64,000 nucleotides of DNA from Albibacterium sp035514885 (GCF_035514885.1 NZ_DATJCH010000012.1:186001-250000); one strand, 5' to 3'; counted from the first letter of the stretch, positions 34,393-43,645 are shown. Numbers and translations: made by a program. The notes: generated by a model not told the origin, from the letters alone.

Positions 34393-35880
34393 ATGAAAAG
34401 AATAATTTATAGTGCTATCGCAATACTCTTTTGTTTAACGTCCTGTGAGCGCTTAGAAGATATAAATATAGATCCAAATCGTCCTACAGTAACACACCCG
34501 CAGTTACAGCTTACCAAAATTCAATGGGATGCTTTTCGATCTTTCCAAGGCACAGGCTCACTTTATGCTATCAAGATGCTGGTTCAAACAGATGGTGAAA
34601 ATAGTAATCAATATTATCAATGGAATCGGGGAAGTTTTGATCCTTATTACAATATGCGTGATGTTACAAAAATGGCAGAAGAAGCAGCACGAATAAATGA
34701 TAATAGTTATATTGCCTTAGCAAAATTTTTTAAAGCTTATTATTTTTATAACCTAACGCTTACTTTCGGAGATATACCATATTCAGCTGCTCTAAAAGGT
34801 GAATCTTCAGATGGCTATGTACCCCCGGTATACGATAATCAAAAGCAAGTCTTTATGGGGATTTTAGCAGACTTGGCAGAAGCAGATGAATTGCTGAAAG
34901 ATCAGAATGAACTTATTGCCGGCGATATCATTTATAAAGGAGACAGTAATAAATGGAGAAAGCTTATTAATGCTTTTCGTCTTAAAGTATTAATAACACT
35001 TTCTCATAAAGAAAATGATCCTGATTTGAATATTAAAACAGCCTTTGCACAAATAGTTCAAAATGGCCCATTATTAGATGCTGGCGGAGTAGACGATGGT
35101 CAATTGGTTTTTTTAAATCAGGAAGGTAACCGTTATCCGGAGTTTAATTCAAGTGGTTATGGATCAGGTATGTATATCGACGAAACATTTATCAATCGTT
35201 TACAGGAACGCGAAGATCCACGACTCTTTGTATTTTTCACTCAAACAAGGCTTGCTCAGGAAGCAGGAAAAGCTATTGATGATTTTAGCTCCTACGATGG
35301 GGGTGATCCCGCTGCACCTTATGCAGAGGTAAACTTAAAAGCTGCAGCAGGTAAAACATCTAAAGTATTAGAGCGCTATCATCAGGATCCAACCAACGAA
35401 CCCTTAGTTTTAATGGGTTATTCAGAACAGCAATTAATCTTAGCTGAGGCTGCAGTAAGAGGTTGGATTACCGGAGATGCTAAACAATATTACGATACAG
35501 GAATAAAGGCCTCCTTTAAGTTTTATGAGACATATGCAAAAGGGTTAGGTAATTATGTAAATGCTGATAAAGCTATAGAATACTTAGCTAATCCACTGAT
35601 TGATTTATCGAAAGGGAATACCCTAGAAGAGAAAATTGAACGTATCATTATGCAGAAATATATTCGGTCCTTTTTGCAAAACGGATGGTCGGCATTTTAC
35701 GATCATTTACGCACAGGCTATCCATCATTTCGCCGACCTGCGGGGGTAACTGTTCCATATCGTTGGATGTACCCACAATCAGAATATAATTACAATGCAG
35801 AGAATGTTTCAGAAGCCATCCGGACTCAGTTTGGTGAAGGAAATGATAATATTCACCAAAAAACATGGTGGGTTAAATAA
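34393..35880 (+). CDS. SusD/RagB-family outer-membrane lipoprotein (SusD-like_2 type)
   Basis: A 495-residue surface lipoprotein. The signal ends in the lipobox LFCLTSC (Cys near residue 18), followed by LEDINIDPNRPT, which is typical of the SusD-like_2 group. The helical TPR-like core includes AKFFKAYYFYNLTLTFGDIP and LILAEAAVRGWI. It should form the substrate-binding lid of the adjacent SusC. It lies 55 bp after susC and 17 bp before the phospholipase C gene, so the three are one operon. Confidence 0.93.
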   Translation: MKRIIYSAIAILFCLTSCERLEDINIDPNRPTVTHPQLQLTKIQWDAFRSFQGTGSLYAIKMLVQTDGENSNQYYQWNRGSFDPYYNMRDVTKMAEEAARINDNSYIALAKFFKAYYFYNLTLTFGDIPYSAALKGESSDGYVPPVYDNQKQVFMGILADLAEADELLKDQNELIAGDIIYKGDSNKWRKLINAFRLKVLITLSHKENDPDLNIKTAFAQIVQNGPLLDAGGVDDGQLVFLNQEGNRYPEFNSSGYGSGMYIDETFINRLQEREDPRLFVFFTQTRLAQEAGKAIDDFSSYDGGDPAAPYAEVNLKAAAGKTSKVLERYHQDPTNEPLVLMGYSEQQLILAEAAVRGWITGDAKQYYDTGIKASFKFYETYAKGLGNYVNADKAIEYLANPLIDLSKGNTLEEKIERIIMQKYIRSFLQNGWSAFYDHLRTGYPSFRRPAGVTVPYRWMYPQSEYNYNAENVSEAIRTQFGEGNDNIHQKTWWVK

Positions 35881-35897
35881 TATTAAAGATTAATAAC

Positions 35898-38432
35898 ATG
35901 AATACAAGACGTGACTTTATTAAACAAGCTGCCTTGATAGCAGGTTCATCCGGAGTATGGAATGCACTACCTGATTCATTGAAAAAAGCGATTGCGATTA
36001 ACCCCGAGTTAGGAAGTACATTTTATGATGCTGAGCATGTAGTGATATTAATGCAGGAAAATCGCTCTTTTGATCATTGCTTTGGCAGCCTTCAAGGTGT
36101 CAGAGGTTTCAATGATCCACGTGCAATTAAACAACCCAATGGAAATAAGGTATGGTTGCAATCAGATAAAAAAGGACAAACTTACGCACCTTTCCGCTTA
36201 AATATAAAAGATACCCGTGCTACCTGGATGGGTAGTTTACCACATTCATGGTCGGATATGGTAGATGCTCACAATAAAGGAAAGATGGATAGTTGGCTAG
36301 AAGCAAAACGAGCCGGTAATAAGGAATACGTGCATATGCCTTTAACTATGGGTTACTATAACCGTGAAGATATTCCTTTTTATTATGCAATGGCAGATAC
36401 TTTTACCGTTGGAGATCAGCACTTTTGTTCTTCATTAACAGGCACTACTCCAAACAGATTATATCTTTGGAGTGGTACTGTTCGTGATCCCAGAAAGCAA
36501 AATGCAGTTGGAAATGTTAGAAACTCGGATGTAACCTATCGGAGAAATGTAGACTGGCGTACATTTCCTGAACTGTTGGAAATGAATGATATATCCTGGA
36601 GAATCTATCAGAATGAACTGAGTTTGGATACTGGGTTCTCAGATGAGGAAGAGCCATGGTTAGCTAATTTTACGAATAACCCAATCGAGTGGTTTGAACA
36701 GTTTCATGTTTGGTATTCAGAAACTTACCTGGAAGAATTAAAGAGAAAGGTTAGATTATTAGAAGAAGAAATAGCGACTATTACAAGCGATACTCCAGAA
36801 AAAAAAGAAAAACAGGATAGATTAAAAACTTATCAGGAGAGTTTGCAGAAATGGACTCCCGAGAACTTCAGTAAGCTGCCTGAAATAGAGAAGAGCATCC
36901 ATGCTAAAGCATTTACGACCAATAAAAACCATTCGCTTTATCGTCAGGTTGTAGATAGCACATACAATGATAACGGAGTTTCCCGCACCATGAAAGTACC
37001 TGCCGGAGATGTACTTTACCAGTTCCGCCATGATGTTGATAATGGTACTTTGCCTACCGTTTCATGGTTGGTACCACCACAGCATTTTTCTGATCATCCA
37101 GGTTCACCCTGGTATGGTGCATGGTGTGTTTCTGAAGTAATGAATATACTTACTAAGAATCCTGATTTCTGGAAAAAGACCATCTTTATTGTGACTTACG
37201 ATGAGAATGATGGTTATTTTGATCATGTTCCTCCCTTTGTTCCACCTTCTCCAAATGAAGAAGGTTTACCGGGAAAGGTTTCCGAAGGAATTTCTATGGA
37301 TGCTGAATTTGTGAATCTGAATGAAGAATTAAACGTAAAGAAAATCTCTAAAGAAGATGCCAGAGCAAGCTCTATTGGTTTGGGTTTCCGTGTTCCTTTG
37401 CTTATTGCATCACCTTGGAGCAGAGGAGGAAAGGTTAATTCAGAAGTATTAGATCATACCTCAATCATTCAATTTTTAGAGAACTTCTTAAGCAAAAAAA
37501 CAGGAAAAGAAATTAAAGAAACCAATATCAGCGAATGGCGACGTACAGTTTGTGGCGATTTAACTTCTGCCTTTAGCACATATAATGGTGAAGAAATTCA
37601 ATATCCTCAACCCGTTGATAAAGAAAAGTTTATCCAGAGTATTTACAATGCTAAATTTAAAGAGTTGCCTAGTGGTTATAAACTCTTAAACGCTGCCGAA
37701 ATCAATACAATAAATCAAGATAAAGCAGTTCCTGAGGAACATATGCCAAGTCAGGAATCGGGTATTCGAGATTCTTGCGCACTTCCTTATCAGATGCATG
37801 CGAGTGGCAGTTTAAGTAAGGACAGAAAGTCATTTGCTATTAACTTTAAAGCAGGTAATCCTTTTGGGAAAAAATCTGCCGGAGTTCCTTTTCTGGCTTA
37901 TGCGATTGGGAATTACAAAGGAGAGGACTTAAATGGTAGTATAGAACAGGGTAAATCATGGGCTTATGCAGTTAAAGCAGGTGATACATTATCGGAGAGC
38001 TGGGCATTGAATAAGTTCGAGACTGGTTATTACGCTCTTTTGGTTTATGGACCCAATGGTTTCTTCCGTTCTTTTGAAGGAAATTCCAAGGATCCTGCTT
38101 TGCAGATCAGCGATGCTTACCGTACAGCTTTAAGTATTTCAAAAGCCGTTGAAGATAAACTGATATTGAGAATCGCTAGTAACGAAACAGATAAGAAGTT
38201 GAAGGTTACGATTCGGGACAAAAGCTACGGCTCACCGGTAATTGTTAAGGAGATCTTAAACGGCCAAGTTATTGAAGTGGATATAGATACTGCTAAAAAC
38301 TACGGATGGTATGATATTATAGTGCAAGTTGATGGTTATGAAAGCTTTAGTCAACAATTTTCCGGAAGGGTAGAGACTGGTGAGATTAGAAAGACTGACC
38401 CGCTAATGGGGAAGGTACTTAAATATGTATAA
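35898..38432 (+). CDS. Phosphocholine-specific phospholipase C, Tat-exported
   Basis: An 844-residue member of the phospholipase C/acid phosphatase AcpA family. MNTRRDFIKQAALIAGSS is a twin-arginine signal. The catalytic domain starts VVILMQENRSFDHCFGS (Glu54, Asn55) and includes TYDENDGYFDHVPPFVPP and SPWSRGGKVNSEVLDHTS. The C-terminal ~200 residues hold the two beta-rich domains usual for this enzyme (DUF756 type). It splits phosphatidylcholine or sphingomyelin into diacylglycerol or ceramide and phosphocholine. An alkaline phosphatase upstream could then release phosphate. A distinctive inverted repeat array lies just downstream. Confidence 0.92.
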   Translation: MNTRRDFIKQAALIAGSSGVWNALPDSLKKAIAINPELGSTFYDAEHVVILMQENRSFDHCFGSLQGVRGFNDPRAIKQPNGNKVWLQSDKKGQTYAPFRLNIKDTRATWMGSLPHSWSDMVDAHNKGKMDSWLEAKRAGNKEYVHMPLTMGYYNREDIPFYYAMADTFTVGDQHFCSSLTGTTPNRLYLWSGTVRDPRKQNAVGNVRNSDVTYRRNVDWRTFPELLEMNDISWRIYQNELSLDTGFSDEEEPWLANFTNNPIEWFEQFHVWYSETYLEELKRKVRLLEEEIATITSDTPEKKEKQDRLKTYQESLQKWTPENFSKLPEIEKSIHAKAFTTNKNHSLYRQVVDSTYNDNGVSRTMKVPAGDVLYQFRHDVDNGTLPTVSWLVPPQHFSDHPGSPWYGAWCVSEVMNILTKNPDFWKKTIFIVTYDENDGYFDHVPPFVPPSPNEEGLPGKVSEGISMDAEFVNLNEELNVKKISKEDARASSIGLGFRVPLLIASPWSRGGKVNSEVLDHTSIIQFLENFLSKKTGKEIKETNISEWRRTVCGDLTSAFSTYNGEEIQYPQPVDKEKFIQSIYNAKFKELPSGYKLLNAAEINTINQDKAVPEEHMPSQESGIRDSCALPYQMHASGSLSKDRKSFAINFKAGNPFGKKSAGVPFLAYAIGNYKGEDLNGSIEQGKSWAYAVKAGDTLSESWALNKFETGYYALLVYGPNGFFRSFEGNSKDPALQISDAYRTALSISKAVEDKLILRIASNETDKKLKVTIRDKSYGSPVIVKEILNGQVIEVDIDTAKNYGWYDIIVQVDGYESFSQQFSGRVETGEIRKTDPLMGKVLKYV

Positions 38433-38488
38433 CTAAGTCAGTAATTATTAATAAATATGTATAGCTATGATAGGGTAAGACACTATAA

Positions 38489-38585
38489 GGGATCTTCTCG
38501 GGACATTCTAGGGACTTCCTAGGGACATTGTAGGGGCAAATCCCTATAATATCCCTAGGAAGTCCTTTGTGTATTTGAAGCATAT
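38489..38585. repeat. 11-nt phased inverted repeat array, element 1
   Basis: G runs begin at exactly 11-nt steps (38489, 38500, 38511, 38522, 38533); the units include GGGACATTCTA, GGGACTTCCTA and GGGACATTGTA. After a 9-nt centre (38533-38541), C runs begin at 38542, 38553 and, weakly, 38564. The arms GGACTTCCTAGGGA (38512-38525) and TCCCTAGGAAGTCC (38552-38565) pair perfectly. Inside them TAGGG (38531-38535) and CCCTA (38542-38546) also pair, giving a hairpin of about 24 bp with one mismatch and one wobble. It has no strong T tract. It lies between the 3' ends of convergent genes. Confidence 0.85.
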
Positions 38586-38612
38586 TCGAGTTATCATACT
38601 ACTTGAACAATA

Positions 38613-39149
38613 TTAGTTAGTAGGTGGGGTAAGATTACCGGCACGATTAGATTCTTCCGAGACTTTAGAAATATTTCTGAACTTTCTTTTCGTTTCAAAA
38701 AGTTCTTTAGCAGCATCAATTGAGTGAGATTTATGAATGTTGCCTTCGCTTTTAGCTAATACAGCTAATTCGCCATAAAATTTGTGAAGACTATCTAATT
38801 CTTCTTCTGTAAGATCTTCAATATCTACCATTCGGTTGCTAGTATATCGATTGGCAGCAATTAACTCATTCAATTTTAATTGAATAGCTTTAGAATCTTT
38901 ATTCTGAGATTTCTGGATTAAGAAAACCATTAAGAAGGTAATAATGGTTGTCCCTGTATTTATTACCAGTTGCCAAGTTGCCGAATAATTAAATAGGGGA
39001 CCACTGATAGCCCACGCAATTACAATAAAGGCTGCTAAAGTAAAAGCTGTAGAACTACCTGACCAGTTTGTGATTTTGTTCGCAAATTTCTCGAAGAAAT
39101 TATGTTTCTTTTTTTCAATTTCTCTATTATCGTTTGGTATGGTTTTCAT
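38613..39149 (-). CDS. Low-affinity iron permease family protein
   Basis: A 178-residue membrane protein. Two membrane segments (about residues 34-55 and 62-82) follow the family-typical start KFANKITNWSGSSTAFTLA, then ITFLMVFLIQKSQNKDSKAIQLKLNELI. The C-terminal ~75 residues are charged and cytoplasmic (DIEDLTEEELDSLHKFYGEL). The family is named after yeast Fet4, but transport by the short bacterial members is unproven. It lies 35 bp downstream of topoisomerase IB on the same strand, so an operon is likely. Confidence 0.85.
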   Translation of the reverse strand: MKTIPNDNREIEKKKHNFFEKFANKITNWSGSSTAFTLAAFIVIAWAISGPLFNYSATWQLVINTGTTIITFLMVFLIQKSQNKDSKAIQLKLNELIAANRYTSNRMVDIEDLTEEELDSLHKFYGELAVLAKSEGNIHKSHSIDAAKELFETKRKFRNISKVSEESNRAGNLTPPTN

Positions 39150-39184
39150 AAATTCTAAGTTTAAATTTTTTATTTGATTAAATA

Positions 39185-40225
39185 TTAGCTATTATGAATG
39201 TTTAAAAGTTTAAGAAGTTGTTTTTCAGCCTTTTCCATATCGGATAGCTTGCCACCTTTACGCAATGCCTTTTTGAAGTAGGGATATATACTTTGATCTT
39301 CATAAGCTTTTATTAATTTGTCTGAAACATAGTATTTCTTGCATACACTGCGTGTATTTCCGAGTTTGGAGGCTACGAAATCATACATTTCAAGGATGTT
39401 ATTTTTGTATTGTGTTTTATTTTCAAAAGCCCCTAATTCGCATAGCTTTCGAAATGCCCAAACCGTACCGTACCATGTTCTGAAATCTTTAGATGTAAAA
39501 TCTTGTTTGGTACAGTGTTGAATGTATTCATTGAGATCTCCTGAGTCAAGTATACAAATGGATCCATCTTTATCTAAATATTGAAATAATGATTGACCCC
39601 GAATTTCCATTACGTTCTTAAGTTGTTTGGCAAGCGACCGATCACTGACCTTAATCTTATGTAACACACCTTTCTTCCCTCTGAAATTGAAAAATATTGC
39701 AGAACCGTTGATTTGAACATGCTTGTTTGTGAGAGTAGTTAATCCATAGCTTTTATTTTGTTCGCGGTAGTAACTGTTTCCGGCACGGATCAACGTTTCT
39801 TCCATTAATTGGAGCGCAATGGCAATTATTTTTTCTTTGGTGTTTTTTCTTTTACGAATATCTTTCCGAATGTTTTTTCGAATACAAGGTAATGACTTTC
39901 CAAATTCAATAATCCGTGCAAATTTATTTTCATGCTGCATCTGCTGCCATTCCGGGTGATAAATGTATTGTTTCCTGCCTTTAACATCGATACCGGTTGC
40001 TTGAAGATGACCGTTTTTTGATGGACTAATCCAAACGTTTTTCCATGCCGGAGGAATAACGAGTGAGTGGAAGCGTTTTATAAGATTTTCATCTTTAACG
40101 AGTTCTCCCTTAAAATAATAAGCAAATCTTTTGCCCTTCGATGTTCTGGTATAACCTTCTATGGTATCAGGAAGATATTTTAACGTAGAAGATAGTTTGT
40201 TTGTTGATTCTGTTTTCGCTTCCAT
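39185..40225 (-). CDS. DNA topoisomerase IB (poxvirus type)
   Basis: A 346-residue type IB topoisomerase. An N-terminal domain (FHSLVIPPAWKNVWISPSKN) precedes the catalytic core, with RAGNSYYREQNKSYGLTTL, the KxxNK-type region TLTNKHV, FRGKKG, and the C-terminal LGNTRSVCKKYYV. By alignment to the GNTxxVCRxxY pattern the nucleophile is Tyr299. It relaxes supercoils by a transient 3'-phosphotyrosine nick. In Bacteroidota it often sits in accessory stress loci, which fits its neighbours here. It is divergent from the small membrane protein gene at 40322. Confidence 0.93.
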   Translation of the reverse strand: MEAKTESTNKLSSTLKYLPDTIEGYTRTSKGKRFAYYFKGELVKDENLIKRFHSLVIPPAWKNVWISPSKNGHLQATGIDVKGRKQYIYHPEWQQMQHENKFARIIEFGKSLPCIRKNIRKDIRKRKNTKEKIIAIALQLMEETLIRAGNSYYREQNKSYGLTTLTNKHVQINGSAIFFNFRGKKGVLHKIKVSDRSLAKQLKNVMEIRGQSLFQYLDKDGSICILDSGDLNEYIQHCTKQDFTSKDFRTWYGTVWAFRKLCELGAFENKTQYKNNILEMYDFVASKLGNTRSVCKKYYVSDKLIKAYEDQSIYPYFKKALRKGGKLSDMEKAEKQLLKLLNIHNS

Positions 40226-40321
40226 CTTGATTATATGTCAATAACTTATATTAAAGTCGATTTGTTTGTAACCTTTATGAAATTCATTCACTCTATTATT
40301 TTATAAACAAAAATTAAAGAC

Positions 40322-40660
40322 ATGATATATATATCGATCGCATTATTTGCACTGACAGCCGTCTTAGGCTTGGGTATTTTGATTAAATGGCTTACAAATA
40401 AAGATGCTCCGCGCTCAGTAATTTATTCGCATGGTATTTTTGCTGTAATAGCACTTTTATTACTGGTGATATATTCAGTTCAGAATCCGGATAATTTTCC
40501 CAAGGTGAGTATTGTGCTTTTTATTTTAGCAGCTATCGGCGGACTGTATATGTTTGCTCTTGATCTTAAAAAGAAAAATAGCCCACTTATTATTACCTTT
40601 ATACATGCGCTCATAGCATTGGGTGGCTTTGTTACGTTGCTTCTGTTTGTATTTGCTTAA
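40322..40660 (+). CDS. Small four-helix membrane protein, unknown function
   Basis: A 112-residue protein made almost entirely of four predicted membrane segments (about residues 1-23, 35-52, 61-79 and 87-110) with short Lys-rich loops. I do not recognise a family with a known role. It is the first gene of a three-gene unit: the DUF2231-like protein starts 11 bp later and the ECF sigma factor gene overlaps that one. By position it may sense or modulate a membrane state connected with the sigma factor (inference). Confidence 0.75.
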   Translation: MIYISIALFALTAVLGLGILIKWLTNKDAPRSVIYSHGIFAVIALLLLVIYSVQNPDNFPKVSIVLFILAAIGGLYMFALDLKKKNSPLIITFIHALIALGGFVTLLLFVFA

Positions 40661-40671
40661 TAATTGAAGGA

Positions 40672-41109
40672 ATGAAAGTATTCGGACACCCAATCCACAT
40701 CATGCTAATTCATTTTCCAACGGCATTGCTTCCAATGGAACTTGTCTTTTCTGCTATTAATCATTTTAATAAGGACGCATCATTCTTAGACGCATCTTTC
40801 TATACGATGAGTGCTGGTGTGATCTTAGGTTGGCTAGCTATTGTGTTTGGGACCTTTGACTTGCTAAATATCTTTGAAAATAAACCAGAAGTAATGAACA
40901 AGGCACTGGTACATGGAGGGATTAATACGGCTGTAATAACGGCTTACACAATATTAGCGTATATTCAATATAAGAATTATCCTTCTTTGGAAGCGGATAG
41001 TATATTAATATTGATTATAAAGGTGTTAACTAATGCTTTTTTAATTCTTGGTAATTTCTTTGGGGGTGATTTAATATTAAAACATAGAGTTGCTGTTAGA
41101 GATGAATAA
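40672..41109 (+). CDS. DUF2231-family membrane protein
   Basis: A 145-residue membrane protein. MKVFGHPIHIMLIHFPTALL is the DUF2231 signature (GHPIHPMLVHFP in many members), with conserved His residues near the membrane surface. Four membrane segments are visible. The function is unknown; some members occur beside haem or redox proteins. The last 8 bp of the gene overlap the start of the ECF sigma factor gene, which indicates translational coupling. Confidence 0.82.
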   Translation: MKVFGHPIHIMLIHFPTALLPMELVFSAINHFNKDASFLDASFYTMSAGVILGWLAIVFGTFDLLNIFENKPEVMNKALVHGGINTAVITAYTILAYIQYKNYPSLEADSILILIIKVLTNAFLILGNFFGGDLILKHRVAVRDE

Positions 41110-41767
41110 TATAAAACAATTTGATCAATATGATGATCTGGAGATTGTATCCCGAGTTTTATTGGGGGAAGTTGCCTTGTATGAAATAATTATCAGGCGA
41201 TATAATTCTTATTTATTCAGAATAGGGAGAACCTATGCCTATAATCATGCTGATACGGAAGATTTGATGCAAGAAACTTATCTCAGTGCTTATTCCAACC
41301 TTAGTAAATTTGAGAACCGTTCTTCTTTTAAAACCTGGTTAGTGAAAATAATGCTTAATCACTGCTATCATAGAAAACAGAAGTTTAGTTTTCAGAAGGA
41401 GGTTATGACGGAAAGTTTTGAACAAGAAACAGCTATACCCATGTTTGTTAACCAAAATAACGATACAGATAGAACAATTGTCAATAAGGAATTAGGACGG
41501 GTTCTGGAGAATGCGTTACAGCAAATCCCAGAAGATTATAGAATAGTTTTTTCGCTTCGTGAACTTAATGGCATGAGTACCAATGAAACATCAGAAGCGT
41601 TGAGTATTTCAGAAAGCAATGTAAAAGTACGTTTAAGTCGAGCTAAAAGTATGTTGCGTTTTGAGGTAGAAAAGATGTATTCGCCTGCAGATATTTTTGA
41701 ATTTAATTTGATATACTGTGATAAGATTGTTGAAAATGTAATGAGAAGAATTGGGGAGATGCTTTAG
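41102..41767 (+). CDS. ECF-type RNA polymerase sigma factor
   Basis: A 221-residue sigma-70 family factor. Region 2 contains YAYNHADTEDLMQETYLSAY and region 4 contains IVFSLRELNGMSTNETSEA with the helix-turn-helix (SEALSISESNVKVRLSRAK). The C-terminal tail (IYCDKIVENVMRRI) is common in Bacteroidota ECF factors. The start is the ATG at 41102, overlapping the previous gene by 8 bp; a TTG at 41090 in frame is less likely. No anti-sigma factor gene adjoins it, which is unusual unless the two upstream membrane proteins take that role. Confidence 0.9.
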   Translation: MNNIKQFDQYDDLEIVSRVLLGEVALYEIIIRRYNSYLFRIGRTYAYNHADTEDLMQETYLSAYSNLSKFENRSSFKTWLVKIMLNHCYHRKQKFSFQKEVMTESFEQETAIPMFVNQNNDTDRTIVNKELGRVLENALQQIPEDYRIVFSLRELNGMSTNETSEALSISESNVKVRLSRAKSMLRFEVEKMYSPADIFEFNLIYCDKIVENVMRRIGEML

Positions 41768-41969
41768 GAAGGCCTATATTAGCAGACGATTAATATGGGT
41801 TATCGTTTGTTTATTTATATTACCGATAGACAAGGCAAGGGTAGCTACTGTCAACATTCCTTTTTATATGAAAGATTAAGAATGATAAGTGCTTGACTGC
41901 GTCGCAGATGTTTGGAAAGGCATATGGAGCTCTGATATTATAGAGACTACATATGCGATTTTGAATAAA

Positions 41970-42425
41970 TTATTTCTGTTTTTTAACACGAACAGCATTT
42001 AGTCCCTTTTGACCCTTTTCGGTTTCAAAAGTAACTTTATCGTTTTCACCTACTTCTTCTTCTAGACTATTTACGTGTACAAAGATACTCTCTTGTGATA
42101 CCTGGTCTTTTATGAAACCGTATCCTTTAGACTCGTTGAAAAATGTAATGATTCCTTTTCTAATCAGATCAGCCGGATCTGGAGCTTCTTGTTTAGAAAC
42201 ACCAATTTCAATATCTTCATGATTGATAATCTTTTTCTTCTTTGGATCAGGTGGGGTAAAAGTTAAGTCGCCATTCTCATCCACATAAACATACATTTCT
42301 TCAAGGCTTTTACCTTTAGATGAATTGTTTTTGCGTTCTTCTCTTTTTTGTTCCTTATCTTGTTTCTTTTTTAATCTCTTTTTTTCTTTTTCTTTTTTGT
42401 TAAATGTTTCTTGTGATTTAGCCAT
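41970..42425 (-). CDS. Cold-shock-domain protein with basic N-terminal extension
   Basis: A 151-residue protein. Residues 1-45 are highly charged and probably disordered (KEKEKKRLKKKQDKEQKREE), and a short DENGDLTFTPPDPKK segment follows. The last ~65 residues are a cold-shock domain with RNP1 KGYGFIKD and RNP2 SIFVHVNS. It should bind single-stranded RNA or DNA as an RNA chaperone. The layout, a long Lys-rich N-terminus joined to a CSD, is common in Bacteroidota. It is transcribed alone and convergent with the sigma factor gene. Confidence 0.92.
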   Translation of the reverse strand: MAKSQETFNKKEKEKKRLKKKQDKEQKREERKNNSSKGKSLEEMYVYVDENGDLTFTPPDPKKKKIINHEDIEIGVSKQEAPDPADLIRKGIITFFNESKGYGFIKDQVSQESIFVHVNSLEEEVGENDKVTFETEKGQKGLNAVRVKKQK

Positions 42426-42591
42426 ATTTTATTTTAGAGTTATTGTTTTGTTTTAAAAATAATGATCTGTTTTGGAGAAGATAAATGAGCGCACTTATGC
42501 GTAGAATGCAAATATACAGCTAATTATTGCTAATTACTAATGCTAATATAATTATTGTTATAAAGGATAGGGAATGATGAAAATAGTTGCT

Positions 42592-43602
42592 TTATTTTCG
42601 TTTTATCAATTCAGTATCTAAAACAATGGATTCAAATTCAGTTACCGGATGTTTACTTTCTATTAGTTGAACCAGCATATTCATAGCTACTCTGCCCATT
42701 TCGAATGCTGGCTGACGGACACATGAAAATCCGGGTTGAAGTAAATCTAATATATCAGAATTTGAAAATCCGGTTACTGCTGGATGTATTTGATTCGGAG
42801 AAAGTTTTTTAAGTGCAGTTAAGCAGCCAATACTGAGACGGTCACTAGCTACAAAGATTGCATCAGGCTTTTCATCCAGACTGATAAAGTATTTGATGGC
42901 ATCCTCTACCTCTTGCTGTAAACGACCACCATGATGACAGTAACGTATGAGAGAATCGTCAGCCTCCATATTGTTGTCGCGTAAAGCTTCCTTATACCCG
43001 TCTAACCTTTCTTTTGTAATTGATAAATGCGGAGCATTTGCTAGATGAGCTATCCTTTTAAAGCCTTTGTCAATTAAAGCCTGGGTTGCATTTTTGGTTC
43101 CTTGCTTGTTGTTTGAGGTTACTGTGTGGGTGTCGAATACAGAAATAACCCGATCAAAGAATACAATAGGTAAACCCTGCTTATGAAGTTTTAAAATATG
43201 TGTAAAGTCTTTGGTTTCTGCAGACATGGATACAAGCAAACCATCAACTGACCGGTTTGCTAAATGTTGTATATTAATAACCTCTCGTTCATAAGAATCA
43301 TGACTTTGGGAAATGATTACGTGATAACCTTTACTATATGCAATAGATTCAATCCCATCAATCACTTGTGAAAAAAAATTATTGGCAACTTCGCAAACGA
43401 TAATCCCTACGGAATAGCTTCTGCGTTGTCTTAAGCTTAAAGCAATTGGGTTCTTTTTATAATTGTGTTCTTCAGCATAATTAAGAACTCTTTTTTTTGT
43501 TTCTGTATTAATTTCATAGCTGTCACTTAGTGCCCTGGATACAGTAGAAGGCGAGAGGTCTAAAGCAATAGCGATGTCTTTAATTGTAATTGGTTTGAAC
43601 AC
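42592..43602 (-). CDS. LacI-family transcriptional regulator of the hexuronate operon
   Basis: A 336-residue LacI/GalR repressor. The N-terminal helix-turn-helix and hinge read TIKDIAIALDLSPSTVSRAL, followed by a periplasmic-binding-protein-like ligand domain (VGIIVCEVANNFFSQVIDGI, AVTGFSNSDILDLLQPGFS). The start codon is GTG. It is divergent from the Gfo/Idh/MocA-uxaBAC operon with 225 bp between, so it probably controls that operon, with a uronate or KDG-like inducer (inference). A TATCTTTG element lies upstream on its strand. No clean operator palindrome was found. Confidence 0.92.
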   Translation of the reverse strand: MFKPITIKDIAIALDLSPSTVSRALSDSYEINTETKKRVLNYAEEHNYKKNPIALSLRQRRSYSVGIIVCEVANNFFSQVIDGIESIAYSKGYHVIISQSHDSYEREVINIQHLANRSVDGLLVSMSAETKDFTHILKLHKQGLPIVFFDRVISVFDTHTVTSNNKQGTKNATQALIDKGFKRIAHLANAPHLSITKERLDGYKEALRDNNMEADDSLIRYCHHGGRLQQEVEDAIKYFISLDEKPDAIFVASDRLSIGCLTALKKLSPNQIHPAVTGFSNSDILDLLQPGFSCVRQPAFEMGRVAMNMLVQLIESKHPVTEFESIVLDTELIKRK

Positions 43603-43645
43603 TTTAATTATAATTGATTTGAGTACTTTTATGTACGTGTTATAT

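Noticed and set aside
38489..38585. Possible CRISPR array
   Set aside because: The repeated unit is only 11 nt with no spacers, and the array turns into its inverse in the middle; there are no cas genes in the window.
41794..41895. Short open frame of 33 codons after the sigma factor gene
   Set aside because: It has no recognisable motif, no promoter element and no length support; the 41768-41969 gap otherwise shows nothing clear.
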